The translations under genes and the position numbers were made by a program. Shown piece by piece: positions 16,852-25,322 of a stretch of DNA of 52,696 nucleotides (its first letter is position 1; each line of letters opens with the position of its first letter). The notes under the pieces are model-generated. The model did no database searches. It was not told the DNA's origin and saw nothing but the letters and a program-made list of their open reading frames with translations. The stretch covers positions 1 through 52,696 of the forward strand of contig SUZS01000014.1 in NCBI GenBank assembly GCA_015059785.1, in the 5' to 3' direction. The DNA comes from Rikenellaceae bacterium (GTDB lineage Bacteria; Bacteroidota; Bacteroidia; Bacteroidales; Rikenellaceae).

Positions 16852-18557
16852 TATTTAACCGCTTTTTGAGCCGCTATTCTCGCCTTCTGAGCCTCTATGC
16901 GGCTCTCAATCTTCTCTGCATCAGCACCCCTCTCAAGGGCCTTGCGCCAATATGTCTGGGCAAGGAATGTGCTTCCCAGAGCGTCAAGGATATCGCCGTA
17001 GTGAAGTGCTAACTCTGCAGAGTTGTCTGTATCAAAACTCATCGCCTGCTGCATAACCTTTTTAGCCTCGTCATAGCGTTCTAACTTGTAGTATACCCAA
17101 GCGAGGGTGTCAAGGTATGTGGCATTATTTGGCGATAGGGTAGTGGCTTTTTGAGCCATCTGTAGTGCCTGCTTGAGACTTTTGCCCGTCACGCTGAGGT
17201 GGTAGGCAAAGTTGTTGAGCACCATGGCATTCTGAGGGTTGAAACTAAGTGCTTTGTAGTAGGCTGAGTAGGACTTTTTAGTCTCGCCCAATTCGTGGTA
17301 TTGGTCGCCAATATTTCCCCATAAAGAGCTCTTCGCCTTGCTATCCTTAGCATACTCAAGGGCTGCTCGCAGGGTCTGTATAGCCCCACGGTTGTCATTT
17401 TTACGCATCTGTAGCCACGCCTTGAGGTTCCAGAAATCCTCAGTAGTAGGGTAGTGGTGTATACCCAAATCGGCATATACCGCCACGGAGTCTAATCGTC
17501 CAAGATGCTGCTCTATGCTGATAATTCTACCAAGCTCCTGCTCATCAGGCTTTACTGGGTCAAGTCGCCCTTTGAGAAGTAACAACGCCTCATCAACCCT
17601 GTTACCTGCAATAAGGTGCGAGATGTATAAATCGGTAACGCTACTATTTTCTGGGTGGAGTTGATAGAGTCGAGTGATAATAGGCTCTATCAGCAGGAAG
17701 TTCTTGCGGTAAAAGTCCCTTTTAGATGTAACACTCTCGACAATAGCAATCTTTGACGATAGGGGAACGCTCTGTAAATCAATGATATTGCGCCAAACAA
17801 GCAGCATCTCGGTATGTCGCTTGCGACGATCCAAGAAGCTGGCATAGCTAAACCAAGAGTCGGAATTTGTCTTGTCAAGGTTTATGGCTGTGTTGTAAGT
17901 GACATCCGCCAACGAGTCAGCATCCATTGCTGCGTACACATCGGCAAGCGAAATATGGTTTGCAGGGTCATATGGAGCCTCATTTACCAACTCTACAGCA
18001 CTATTTAGAGCCTTCTTGTTGTCGCCACTCTCAAGATAAATCTGCTGGCGCATACGGCTGAAAAACTCAATCTTGCCAAGTCGCACCTCTGCCGAGTCAA
18101 GGACTGCAATAGCCTTGTCACTCTCCTTTGTCATCATATGCAGAATGGCAAGCAGGCGGAAGTGGTCGGGGTCGTCGCCTCTCTTTACAAGAGTCTGCAG
18201 ATAGTGCATCGCGCGCGAATACTTTTTCGCCCTCAGACTGCGCTCTGCCGCCTCTTGTAGCAGGTGATGGTTTGTGCTGTCGGCTCTTACTGCTCGCTCG
18301 GCAGCTCGCCACGCGACCTCTGGATTGCTCTCTATGCGGGCAAGAAGATATGATGCGGGCATATAGTTTGAGTCCGCCTTAAGTGCCTCATTAGTAAGGC
18401 GAACGGCAGAGACAGTGTCGCCATAGATTGTCAGTCGCTTTACGGCATCTGTATATAGTTTAAGAGGCTTGCTTGTGCGCGCAACAGTGCTCTGAGGCAT
18501 AAAAATACCACAGAGTGCGACTACTGCCGCAAGAAGATATAGAGCAAGCCTTCTCAT
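16851..18557 (-). CDS. secreted/periplasmic TPR-repeat protein
   Basis: A 568-aa protein with an N-terminal signal sequence (MRRLALYLLAAVVALCGIF...) and many tetratricopeptide units, for example residues around 80-180 and the C-terminal NNATYLDTLAWVYYKLERYDEAKK, a classic TPR pair. TPR arrays mediate protein-protein contacts. It shares a 1-bp overlap with the EnvC-like gene, so a role at the envelope or in divisome assembly is plausible but inferred. No catalytic domain is seen. Homologues are commonly annotated only as tetratricopeptide repeat proteins. Confidence 0.85.
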   Translation of the reverse strand: MRRLALYLLAAVVALCGIFMPQSTVARTSKPLKLYTDAVKRLTIYGDTVSAVRLTNEALKADSNYMPASYLLARIESNPEVAWRAAERAVRADSTNHHLLQEAAERSLRAKKYSRAMHYLQTLVKRGDDPDHFRLLAILHMMTKESDKAIAVLDSAEVRLGKIEFFSRMRQQIYLESGDNKKALNSAVELVNEAPYDPANHISLADVYAAMDADSLADVTYNTAINLDKTNSDSWFSYASFLDRRKRHTEMLLVWRNIIDLQSVPLSSKIAIVESVTSKRDFYRKNFLLIEPIITRLYQLHPENSSVTDLYISHLIAGNRVDEALLLLKGRLDPVKPDEQELGRIISIEQHLGRLDSVAVYADLGIHHYPTTEDFWNLKAWLQMRKNDNRGAIQTLRAALEYAKDSKAKSSLWGNIGDQYHELGETKKSYSAYYKALSFNPQNAMVLNNFAYHLSVTGKSLKQALQMAQKATTLSPNNATYLDTLAWVYYKLERYDEAKKVMQQAMSFDTDNSAELALHYGDILDALGSTFLAQTYWRKALERGADAEKIESRIEAQKARIAAQKAVK

Positions 18558-18560
18558 TGT

Positions 18561-19601
18561 TTACAGTGCGCTGTCAAACTGGTGGAGGAAGCGAACATCG
18601 TTCTCAAAGTAGAGACGAAGGTCCTTAACTCCAAACTTGAGCATTGCAATACGCTCAACTCCCATACCAAACGCAAAACCAGAGTACTCGTTAGGGTCTA
18701 TATTGTTGGCAATAAGCACATTAGGGTCTACCATACCGCAACCCAAAATCTCCAACCAACCAGTACCCTTACATACTGGGCAACCCTTACCACCACAGAG
18801 GTTACAAGATACATCAACCTCGGCAGATGGCTCTGTGAATGGGAAGTATGATGGACGCATACGAATCTGAGTGTTCTCGCCAAAGAGCTCCTTTGCAAAG
18901 TAGAGCAGAGACTGCTTAAGATCTGCAAACGAGACATTCTTGTCAATATAAAGACCCTCAATCTGGTGGAAGATGCAGTGTGCGCGGTATGAGATAGCCT
19001 CGTTGCGGAACACACGACCTGGGCAGATTACGCGGATAGGTGGCTTCTGACGCTCCATAGTACGCACCTGAATAGAAGAGGTGTGGGTGCGCAGCAGAAT
19101 ATCCTTCTGGCTTGGCTCTGACGACTGCTTCTCAATGAAGAATGTATCCTGCATATCGCGAGCAGGGTGCTCTGGTGGGAAGTTGAGTGCTGAGAATACA
19201 TGGTGGTCATCCTCAATCTCTGGACCATCGGCAATAGTGTAGCCTAAACGAGCAAAAATCTCGCAAATCTCGTTCTTCACAAGTGAGATAGGGTGGCGAG
19301 AGCCGAGCTGCTCAGCGCTACCTGGGCGAGTCATATCGTCAATCTTCACATCTGCAGAGGCCTTTGCTGCTGCAGCCTCGCGCAGAGTCTCTATCTTTGC
19401 AAGAATAGCCTGCTTGAGGGCGTTGATTTTCTGTCCATATTCACGCTTTAGCTCTGGTGCAACGCTCTTAAATTGCTCCATCAGGGCTGTAAGCTCACCT
19501 TTTTTTCCAACCATTTTGACGCGAAAATCCTCAATTTCGGCTGGAATTTCAGAGTTAAACTGTTCTACTCTGGTCAATAAGTCATTAATTTTGCTGTCCA
19601 T
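18561..19601 (-). CDS. pheS: phenylalanine-tRNA ligase alpha subunit
   Basis: A 346-aa class II synthetase subunit that, with PheT, charges tRNA-Phe. The N-terminal coiled coil (about 1-85) precedes the catalytic core with TRPGSAEQLGSRHPISL, DDHHVFSALNFPPEHPARD, the motif 2 region (RVICPGRVFRNEAISYRAHC), and the motif 3 stretch GFAFGMGVERIAML near the C-terminus. The ATG at 19601 (MDSKINDLL) fits the normal start; a longer in-frame version would add 23 residues that do not look like PheS. pheT is not adjacent, so the subunits are encoded apart. Its stop lies 3 bp from the start of the TPR gene. Confidence 0.97.
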   Translation of the reverse strand: MDSKINDLLTRVEQFNSEIPAEIEDFRVKMVGKKGELTALMEQFKSVAPELKREYGQKINALKQAILAKIETLREAAAAKASADVKIDDMTRPGSAEQLGSRHPISLVKNEICEIFARLGYTIADGPEIEDDHHVFSALNFPPEHPARDMQDTFFIEKQSSEPSQKDILLRTHTSSIQVRTMERQKPPIRVICPGRVFRNEAISYRAHCIFHQIEGLYIDKNVSFADLKQSLLYFAKELFGENTQIRMRPSYFPFTEPSAEVDVSCNLCGGKGCPVCKGTGWLEILGCGMVDPNVLIANNIDPNEYSGFAFGMGVERIAMLKFGVKDLRLYFENDVRFLHQFDSAL

Positions 19602-19612
19602 TATGATTATGT

Positions 19613-19644
19613 TTTGTATTTTTTCTAAAAAAACTCTACCTTTA
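19613..19644 (+). promoter_or_regulatory. probable promoter of the patatin gene
   Basis: TTTG (19613-19616), 20 bp, TACCTTTA (19637-19644): one base off the Bacteroidetes -7 box. On the other strand TACTTTTG (19679-19686) could serve pheS, but without a good -33 box. Confidence 0.5.
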
Positions 19645-19701
19645 CACTCGTTATTAGGTATAACGGGCAAGTAAGGGACAAAAGTACAAAAAAATTAGCA
19701 A

Positions 19702-22002
19702 ATGCTTCGCAAAACTCTAATATTTATACTCTCTTTACTCTCTGTTTCTATTGTTAGGGCAGAGGGAGTGGCTCTTGTGCTTAGTGGCGGAGGGGCAAAA
19801 GGGCTCTATCATATTGGTGTTTTGCAGGCCTTGGAGCAGAATGAGGTGGCGGTAGATTATGTTGCCGGAACATCTATGGGTTCAATTATTGCCGGTCTCT
19901 ATGCTGCGGGTTATACCCCTGAGCAGATGAGGGAAATTGCTCTCTCAGGCGATATGGAGCGTTGGCTCTTTGGTCGTCTTGATAAGCGACACTATCGCTA
20001 CTTCCGCGAGCAGGATGGTCCACCAACACTCCTCACGCTCAGATTTAATATAGCCAGAGACTCTGTAAAGGTTGATAATGTGGCAACAGAGGGTGCTGAG
20101 GATCGTTCCCCTGCGATGCAACTGCCGACAGATATACTCTCCTCGACGCAGATAGAGTTGGCACTAAGTGAACTTCTCCGTCCTGCAACAGAGGCTTGTG
20201 GTGGCGATTTTAATAGACTTATGGTGCCATTTTTCTGCGTTGCCGCCGATATGAACAATCGCGAGGCGGTAGTCTTTCGCAATGGAGACCTTGGCGAGGC
20301 TATCCGCGCGTCAATGTCTATCCCGTTTATCTTCAAGCCGCTCAAGAAAAAGGATATGCTACTATATGATGGAGGTGTGTTCAACAACTTCCCGTGGCAG
20401 TATATGGTTGAGTACCATAAGCCAGACCACATTATTGGCGTTAAGTGTACTACAGACAATAGGGAGGTGACGGATAATAGTAGCGTTATAGAGCAGGCAA
20501 TGTACTTCATTATGGCCCATACCGACTATCGTCTACCAAAGCAGGGTAATATCCTTATTGATAGGGCAGTGGACGCTGGAATGCTTGAGTTTAATAAGGC
20601 TGAGCAGATAATCAAGCAGGGATATGAGGATACTATGGCGCGTATGGATGAGATACTCGCAACCGTGCCCGCTCGTCGCACAAAGGAGGAACTCGCCGCT
20701 CGCCGCGAGGCTTTTACCGCCACGCTGCCAAAGATGACACTCTCTCGTCCAAAGATAGAGGGACTTTCGCAACCACAGGAGCAGTATGTACGCGCAGTGA
20801 TGCTTGCCCGCAAGCGAGACAATGACTCACTGTCTACCTTTGCTGACTTCCGCTCTGGAATCTACGACCTTCTTGCCGAGCGCGACTTTACGGTTGAGTA
20901 CCCTCGCTTTGAGTACAATGCTGAAAATAAGACATTTGTTCCACACCTTACTATCCGCCAACATCCATCCCTAAGTCTTACTGTGGGTGGAACACTATCA
21001 TCTACAGCATACAACCAAGTGCGCTTGGGTGTTAAGTATGAACATATTGGTCGCGTGGGTATCAATGGTGGTGCGAACCTCTATTTAGGTCCGGTATACA
21101 ACGCAGGAATTATCGGTGGAAGGGTCTTTATCCGCCCTCGCAGACCAGTGTTTTTTGACCTTAACTATATCTTTTCGGCAAGGAATACCGCCTATGGCAA
21201 CTTTGGCAACCTTACCAGTGTAGACAACACACTCAAGAAGAAGCACCGAGAGCACTTTGGCACGCTTACGGCTGGTGCATCTACCTCAAACCGAAGCCTT
21301 GTGCAGGCGACATTTAACGCAGGTCAAAATTTCTATCTCTTTGAGGGCGATGATAATCCGACAAGATTCTCATTTATCTCTACCCGATTGCAGTTCCGCC
21401 GAAGTACTCTTGATAATCCAATTTCGCCCGTTAGCGGAAATCGTATTGCGGTATCGGGAATCTATGTCAATGGACACGACAAGTGGATAGATGAGTTTGA
21501 TTACGGCTTGAGTCGTGAGTTCTCTGAGCGTAGAGAGTGGTTAGGTGCTAAGGTCTCTTGGCAGCACTACCTACCATTTAGTGAAACGCGCTGGTTCTCA
21601 TTTGGTTATAGCATCGAGGGCGTATATACAAACCACCCTCGCTTTGATGACTTGAGAGTGACAAATGTATCGCTGCCACAGTATGCCCCAACAACCCACT
21701 CGCAGATGATGTATATGCCTCAGTACCACTCTTCGCGCTATGTTGCAGCGGGTCTTATGCCGACCTTCCGCCTGTGGGATAACCTCTATCTTCGCACGGC
21801 ATTCTATGCGATGTTCCGCCGCGCCGAGGCTGGTATTGCGGATCAGTGGCAGTATATTGCTGATATCTCTGTTACTTACCGCACTGTCGTTGGTCCTGTA
21901 AGCCTCTCTTTTGCTAAATATGGCATTAAAAACGCTAACAACCTCTACCTATCCCTCAACTTCGGATACCCACTCTTTGCACCAAAGGGAACATTCTATT
22001 AA
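19702..22002 (+). CDS. patatin-like phospholipase with outer-membrane barrel (type Vd-like)
   Basis: A 766-aa protein with a signal peptide, then a patatin lipase domain (about 22-320), a linker with a POTRA-like segment (about 330-430) and a C-terminal beta-barrel of the surface-antigen/Omp85 kind ending in aromatic residues (FAPKGTFY). The lipase site is complete: oxyanion loop SGGGAKGLYHIG, nucleophile GTSMGS and the DGG aspartate. This order matches the PlpD/FplA group, in which the barrel holds or exports the lipase (type Vd secretion). The substrate is probably a phospholipid. It stands alone between pheS and the accessory region. Confidence 0.9.
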   Translation: MLRKTLIFILSLLSVSIVRAEGVALVLSGGGAKGLYHIGVLQALEQNEVAVDYVAGTSMGSIIAGLYAAGYTPEQMREIALSGDMERWLFGRLDKRHYRYFREQDGPPTLLTLRFNIARDSVKVDNVATEGAEDRSPAMQLPTDILSSTQIELALSELLRPATEACGGDFNRLMVPFFCVAADMNNREAVVFRNGDLGEAIRASMSIPFIFKPLKKKDMLLYDGGVFNNFPWQYMVEYHKPDHIIGVKCTTDNREVTDNSSVIEQAMYFIMAHTDYRLPKQGNILIDRAVDAGMLEFNKAEQIIKQGYEDTMARMDEILATVPARRTKEELAARREAFTATLPKMTLSRPKIEGLSQPQEQYVRAVMLARKRDNDSLSTFADFRSGIYDLLAERDFTVEYPRFEYNAENKTFVPHLTIRQHPSLSLTVGGTLSSTAYNQVRLGVKYEHIGRVGINGGANLYLGPVYNAGIIGGRVFIRPRRPVFFDLNYIFSARNTAYGNFGNLTSVDNTLKKKHREHFGTLTAGASTSNRSLVQATFNAGQNFYLFEGDDNPTRFSFISTRLQFRRSTLDNPISPVSGNRIAVSGIYVNGHDKWIDEFDYGLSREFSERREWLGAKVSWQHYLPFSETRWFSFGYSIEGVYTNHPRFDDLRVTNVSLPQYAPTTHSQMMYMPQYHSSRYVAAGLMPTFRLWDNLYLRTAFYAMFRRAEAGIADQWQYIADISVTYRTVVGPVSLSFAKYGIKNANNLYLSLNFGYPLFAPKGTFY

Positions 22003-22107
22003 TTTGTTCGTGGTTAGTTTTGTTTTTATTGATAGATTTTGTTCACTATAAACTCTATAGAGATAGATGTTTTATATGTGTATAGACCTCAATAAAACTT
22101 TGCGACT

Positions 22108-22788
22108 ATGATAAACAAGTGTGTAACCTTTTCAGAGATAGGTGTTAGGCGGGTAAATCAAGATGTTTTTCGCCTTGTCGAGATGGCTCAGCATAATCGT
22201 GTATTGATGGTCGTATGCGATGGTATGGGTGGGCACGCCATGGGTGAAATTGCTGCGCAAACTGTTTGCAATGCCATTTGTGGCTATTGGGAAGATAATC
22301 CCGAAATGCCAGACTCTGAAGCAAAGGTTGTTCAGGCTTGCAAAGTAGCATCAGATGCACTCTATGCGCGCTCACAAGTAGGTTATCCTATTGAAATGGG
22401 TACTACAATGGTGTTGGCGAGTGTTGAAGGTAATACTGTGACCATTGCCCATTGTGGCGACAGTCGTTGCTATATGTTGCGCGGTGGTGAGGTTGTGTAT
22501 CAAACTCAAGATCACGCAGACCCAAGTTGGGGCTTGGAGGTGGTAACAAGGTGCTTTTTCTCAACAAACCCACAGGTTGCTGTGCCAGAGGTTGAGTGTT
22601 TTGAGATTCAGTCAGGGGATAGATTCTTCCTCTGTTCAGATGGGGTATATAAAGCAATGGCTCCTCAAATTCTTACTGCAAGATTGCAGGACGATAGACC
22701 TTTGGAGGAGGTGGTGGATGTGGTAAAGTTTATGTGCGAAAAGTTTTCAAAAGATAACTATACAGGCATATTGGCAGAGAATATATAA
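22108..22788 (+). CDS. PP2C-type serine/threonine phosphatase
   Basis: A 226-aa metal-dependent phosphatase. Metal-binding aspartates are in VCDGMGGHAMGE near residue 38, TIAHCGDSRCYML near 113, and FLCSDGVYKAM near 172; the late SKDNYTGIL holds the last aspartate. It is a bit shorter than the usual 240-250 residues. No membrane segment or extra domain is seen. It opens an AT-richer run of four plus-strand genes (to 24278) that includes two unrecognised proteins and a damaged HD protein. A signalling role is likely; no partner kinase is in the window. Confidence 0.9.
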   Translation: MINKCVTFSEIGVRRVNQDVFRLVEMAQHNRVLMVVCDGMGGHAMGEIAAQTVCNAICGYWEDNPEMPDSEAKVVQACKVASDALYARSQVGYPIEMGTTMVLASVEGNTVTIAHCGDSRCYMLRGGEVVYQTQDHADPSWGLEVVTRCFFSTNPQVAVPEVECFEIQSGDRFFLCSDGVYKAMAPQILTARLQDDRPLEEVVDVVKFMCEKFSKDNYTGILAENI

Positions 22789-22821
22789 GAACATAAATAT
22801 TAACTAATAAATTTTACAACT

Positions 22822-23355
22822 ATGGTAACAACAGATGTAGTATTTAATATTCAGGGTAAGAGTGTAACAGTAGTCGGCCATCCTGAGTTGGAGGGTCTCA
22901 ATGGATTTCTCATAGGAGAGGGTATGGCGTTATTCTTTGGACGCGACCATGAAGTACATTTTGCCAATACCAAGACAGGTAAGATGCGTAAGTTTGTAAC
23001 CTCCTCTGGCCAAGTGCTTATCGAGGATAAGGATGTTGATATTGAGGCTATCGAAGAGGGGTGTATCTATGGTGTAGATAATGCAAGGCGCAAGGCTGCA
23101 CCATACGCCCTTCTAAACCGTTGGGATAATTTTAAGTGTGGTCTGAATGCACTTGTGTGGACACTTTATCCTGATGGAAGATATTTTGCTGATAGCGATG
23201 GCTTTGGAATGGAAGATAACGAAGAGGAGGTTGTTTATGCAATTATAGACTCTGACCTTAACATTATAGAACCATTTCGCCCAATGGAAAATGTCGATGC
23301 CTACTTGAAGAAGTTGGTAAGGCAGGCCAAGAAGCAGAACAAAACAGATAAATAG
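22822..23355 (+). CDS. hypothetical protein
   Basis: A 177-aa soluble protein that I do not recognise. It starts MVTTDVVFNIQGKSVTVVGH, is rich in acidic residues (a DNEEEVV stretch) and ends in a basic tail (KKLVRQAKKQNKTDK). No signal peptide, membrane segment or known motif is visible. It lies 33 bp after the PP2C gene and 4 bp before the next gene, so it should be in the same unit. Confidence 0.65.
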   Translation: MVTTDVVFNIQGKSVTVVGHPELEGLNGFLIGEGMALFFGRDHEVHFANTKTGKMRKFVTSSGQVLIEDKDVDIEAIEEGCIYGVDNARRKAAPYALLNRWDNFKCGLNALVWTLYPDGRYFADSDGFGMEDNEEEVVYAIIDSDLNIIEPFRPMENVDAYLKKLVRQAKKQNKTDK

Positions 23356-23359
23356 TATT

Positions 23360-23764
23360 ATGAAAGCATCTATTACATATAAAGAGATTTCGGACTTTAT
23401 AGAGCGTAAGTTTAATGTGCGGCCAGTGTTTACAGCGGTAGATGCAAAGAGCGTTGAGGTTAGCTATAAACCCCACTCCCTTCTGCCTGCTATTGGGGTT
23501 AAGCTCCATATTGACGCAATGCGCAAGGATGTTGTATGTTTATCCTATGAGTGTGGCACTCCTGCATCACTGATGATTGCCGGTGTGGTTGCCTACTTTG
23601 AGGAGAAGATTCCAAATGGTCTCGAAGTGAATACTACAGATAAGCGCATCAATATCTATCCGCAGCGTTTCAAGCAGATAGAGAGGGTTTTGGAGTATGT
23701 AGCATTATCTAACATAACATTCGAGGAGAACGCGGCCAATGTGGCACTGACAATGGAGAATTAA
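23360..23764 (+). CDS. hypothetical protein
   Basis: A 134-aa protein that I do not recognise. It starts MKASITYKEISDFIERKF and looks like a small alpha/beta fold; the centre is hydrophobic (SLMIAGVVAYF), probably a buried helix. It begins 4 bp after the preceding unknown gene, which suggests translational coupling. Downstream, 23765-23915 has no intact gene and contains the broken 5' part of the HD gene. Confidence 0.6.
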   Translation: MKASITYKEISDFIERKFNVRPVFTAVDAKSVEVSYKPHSLLPAIGVKLHIDAMRKDVVCLSYECGTPASLMIAGVVAYFEEKIPNGLEVNTTDKRINIYPQRFKQIERVLEYVALSNITFEENAANVALTMEN

Positions 23765-23915
23765 AATCTTGGTTGGACGGAGATGAAGAATTTGAAGTTG
23801 TCGATGTTCTTTGTTATGAGTGGTATTACGAATAATCTTTATTAAGGACAATATTCTTTCAAAAGCAATAACCCTTGCCCTCAAAGCCCACGAAGGGTAG
23901 TTTGACAAATCGGGA

Positions 23916-24278
23916 ATGCCTTATGCCGGGCACATTATGCGTGTGATGGCTGCTGGTAGAACGATAGATGAAAAGATTGTCGGTGTTCTGCACGATGTCG
24001 TGGAAGATATCGACTGGACCTTTGATGCACTACTCGCAGAAGGTTTCCCTGTGCATATTGTAGATGCACTGCGGTGTGTGACAAAACTCTCGGACAATGA
24101 GCCTTATGATGAGTTTATCGAGCGTGTTAAGACTAACCCATTGGCTGTTGCTGTGAAGATTAACGATTTAACCGACAATATGGATGTTCGTCGTTATAAA
24201 GAGCTCTCCGACTGGGATGTAAAACGCCTAAGAAAGTATTTGAAGGCATATCAGGAACTAACAAAACAGCAAAATTAA
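23916..24278 (+). CDS. HD-domain protein (SpoT/RelA hydrolase-like), 5' end interrupted
   Basis: A 120-aa frame that holds the core of an HD hydrolase like the (p)ppGpp-hydrolase part of RelA/SpoT proteins. The metal ligands are all present: H in YAGHIMRV, HD in VLHDVVED and D in KINDLTDNM. The usual start of the domain (ILSKAITLALKAHEG, from 23853) lies in the same frame just upstream but is cut off by a TAG at 23898-23900, where homologues have a glutamine. So either translation restarts at the ATG at 23916, the TAG is read through, or the gene is a recent pseudogene. No synthetase domain is present. Confidence 0.6.
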   Translation: MPYAGHIMRVMAAGRTIDEKIVGVLHDVVEDIDWTFDALLAEGFPVHIVDALRCVTKLSDNEPYDEFIERVKTNPLAVAVKINDLTDNMDVRRYKELSDWDVKRLRKYLKAYQELTKQQN

Positions 24279-24309
24279 ACTTTTTGCGTAAAAAATACGC
24301 AAAAAGTTT
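24277..24309. promoter_or_regulatory. operator 1 of the NAD/ADP-ribose operon
   Basis: A perfect inverted repeat with 14-bp arms (24277-24290 and 24296-24309) and a 5-bp AAAAA centre. Its core TTGCGTAAAAAATACGCAA (24284-24302) shares the ends TTGCGTA...ACGCAA with the palindrome at 24336-24354. It touches the -33 box, as a repressor site would. It could also serve as a terminator for the upstream unit. Confidence 0.7.
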
Positions 24310-24338
24310 GCATATATCAAAATCTTGTTCTATCTTTG
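24307..24338 (+). promoter_or_regulatory. promoter of the NAD/ADP-ribose operon
   Basis: TTTG (24307-24310), 20 bp, TATCTTTG (24331-24338), a full match to the Bacteroidetes consensus. Transcription should begin near 24345, leaving a leader of about 12-24 bases. Confidence 0.8.
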
Positions 24339-24354
24339 CGTAGAATTAACGCAA
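24336..24354. promoter_or_regulatory. operator 2 of the NAD/ADP-ribose operon
   Basis: TTGCGTAGAATTAACGCAA, a 19-bp palindrome that overlaps the -7 box and the expected transcription start. Its centre is 52 bp (about five helical turns) from that of operator 1. The likely ligand is the NrtR-like protein encoded third in the operon. Confidence 0.65.
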
Positions 24355-24356
24355 TA

Positions 24357-25319
24357 ATGGTGGAGAAGATGAGAAAAATAGTCGTAATGGGAGGTAGTTT
24401 TAACCCTCCGACATTAGCTCACTACAAGTTGATGAGTTGTGCTATTACTGCCCTTGATGCGGACAAAGGTATATTTGTACCAGTGAGTGATGCCTATCTA
24501 AAGCGCAAGATGAAAAGAGACTCTCGTCCGATTATTCTCTCGCCAGAAGTGCGCATAGCGATGCTTGGGGCTATCTGCAGCAAGGAGGAGCGTATGGGGG
24601 TAAGCACTTTGGAGATAGGCACTATAGAGGGCAGAACAGTGCCGACGCTTCACGCTCTGCAGCGCGAGAATCCAGATGCTGAGCTATATTTCATTATGGG
24701 TGACGACAAGCTCGCGTTGCTTGAGCACCTTACTAAAAGTAGTGGTTTTTTGGACTATTTCCGCGCGGTGCTCTTCTGTCGAAAGTGTGGCTCTATTGAG
24801 GCTGAGGTTAGGGGTAACGCTCTGCTTGCAGATTACAGTGACCGCATTGTTATTCTGCCTTCGCCCGAGGGTATTAGTGGCATCAGCTCGTCCCTCGTTA
24901 GGGAGATTTTCCTCGCTGGAGAGTCGTGCGAGGCAATGCTACATCCAGCTGTTTGGCAGATATTTAGCAAACTTGTGCCCGAGCAGTTTCCCGTAGTAAT
25001 AAACCGTTTCAAGGGGGATTACTCATTTTTAGCCAACCACTATCCCTGTAAGTTTACTTGGCGTGGGGCTACATATAAAAGTGCAGAGTCGGCGGCAAAG
25101 GCTTCGGGATGTGAGGAGGATGTAGAGTTGATGACGGAGATTGTTACGGCGAAGTTCAGTCAGAACCCACGGCTGATGAAGCAGCTTTTAGATACGGGCA
25201 GCAGCGTGCTGATAAACGGAACAAACAATCAGACCTTCTGGGGTGTAGACCGCTACAGCTGGATAGGAGAGAACAATTTGGGTAAAATATTGATGAAAAT
25301 TAGAGATAAGGAGGAGTAG
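24357..25319 (+). CDS. NadD-like nucleotidyltransferase fused to a NADAR domain
   Basis: A 320-aa two-domain protein. Residues 1-205 are a NadD/NMNAT-type adenylyltransferase: the GSFNPPTLAHY loop is the variant of GxFxPxHxGH, the middle has YFIMGDDKL, and GISSSLVREI is the ISSxxIR nucleotide motif. The last ~105 residues are a shortened NADAR domain (FKGDYSFLANHYP, SAESAAKAS, NNQTFWGVDRY), a family linked to ADP-ribose removal. The usual H of the NADAR SVEHA motif is replaced by S. ATG at 24357 is chosen; 24369, preceded by GGAG, is an alternative. It heads a seven-gene operon. The exact substrate is inferred. Confidence 0.85.
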   Translation: MVEKMRKIVVMGGSFNPPTLAHYKLMSCAITALDADKGIFVPVSDAYLKRKMKRDSRPIILSPEVRIAMLGAICSKEERMGVSTLEIGTIEGRTVPTLHALQRENPDAELYFIMGDDKLALLEHLTKSSGFLDYFRAVLFCRKCGSIEAEVRGNALLADYSDRIVILPSPEGISGISSSLVREIFLAGESCEAMLHPAVWQIFSKLVPEQFPVVINRFKGDYSFLANHYPCKFTWRGATYKSAESAAKASGCEEDVELMTEIVTAKFSQNPRLMKQLLDTGSSVLINGTNNQTFWGVDRYSWIGENNLGKILMKIRDKEE

Positions 25320-25322
25320 ACT

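Noticed and set aside
18128..18382. Plus-strand frame inside the TPR gene, and similar frames in other long genes
   Set aside because: Antisense to well-supported coding sequence, no promoter or ribosome-binding site, no recognisable protein.
24277..24309. Inverted repeat as only a terminator of the upstream unit
   Set aside because: The arms match a second palindrome over the downstream promoter and touch the -33 box, which a simple terminator would not need. A double role is possible.
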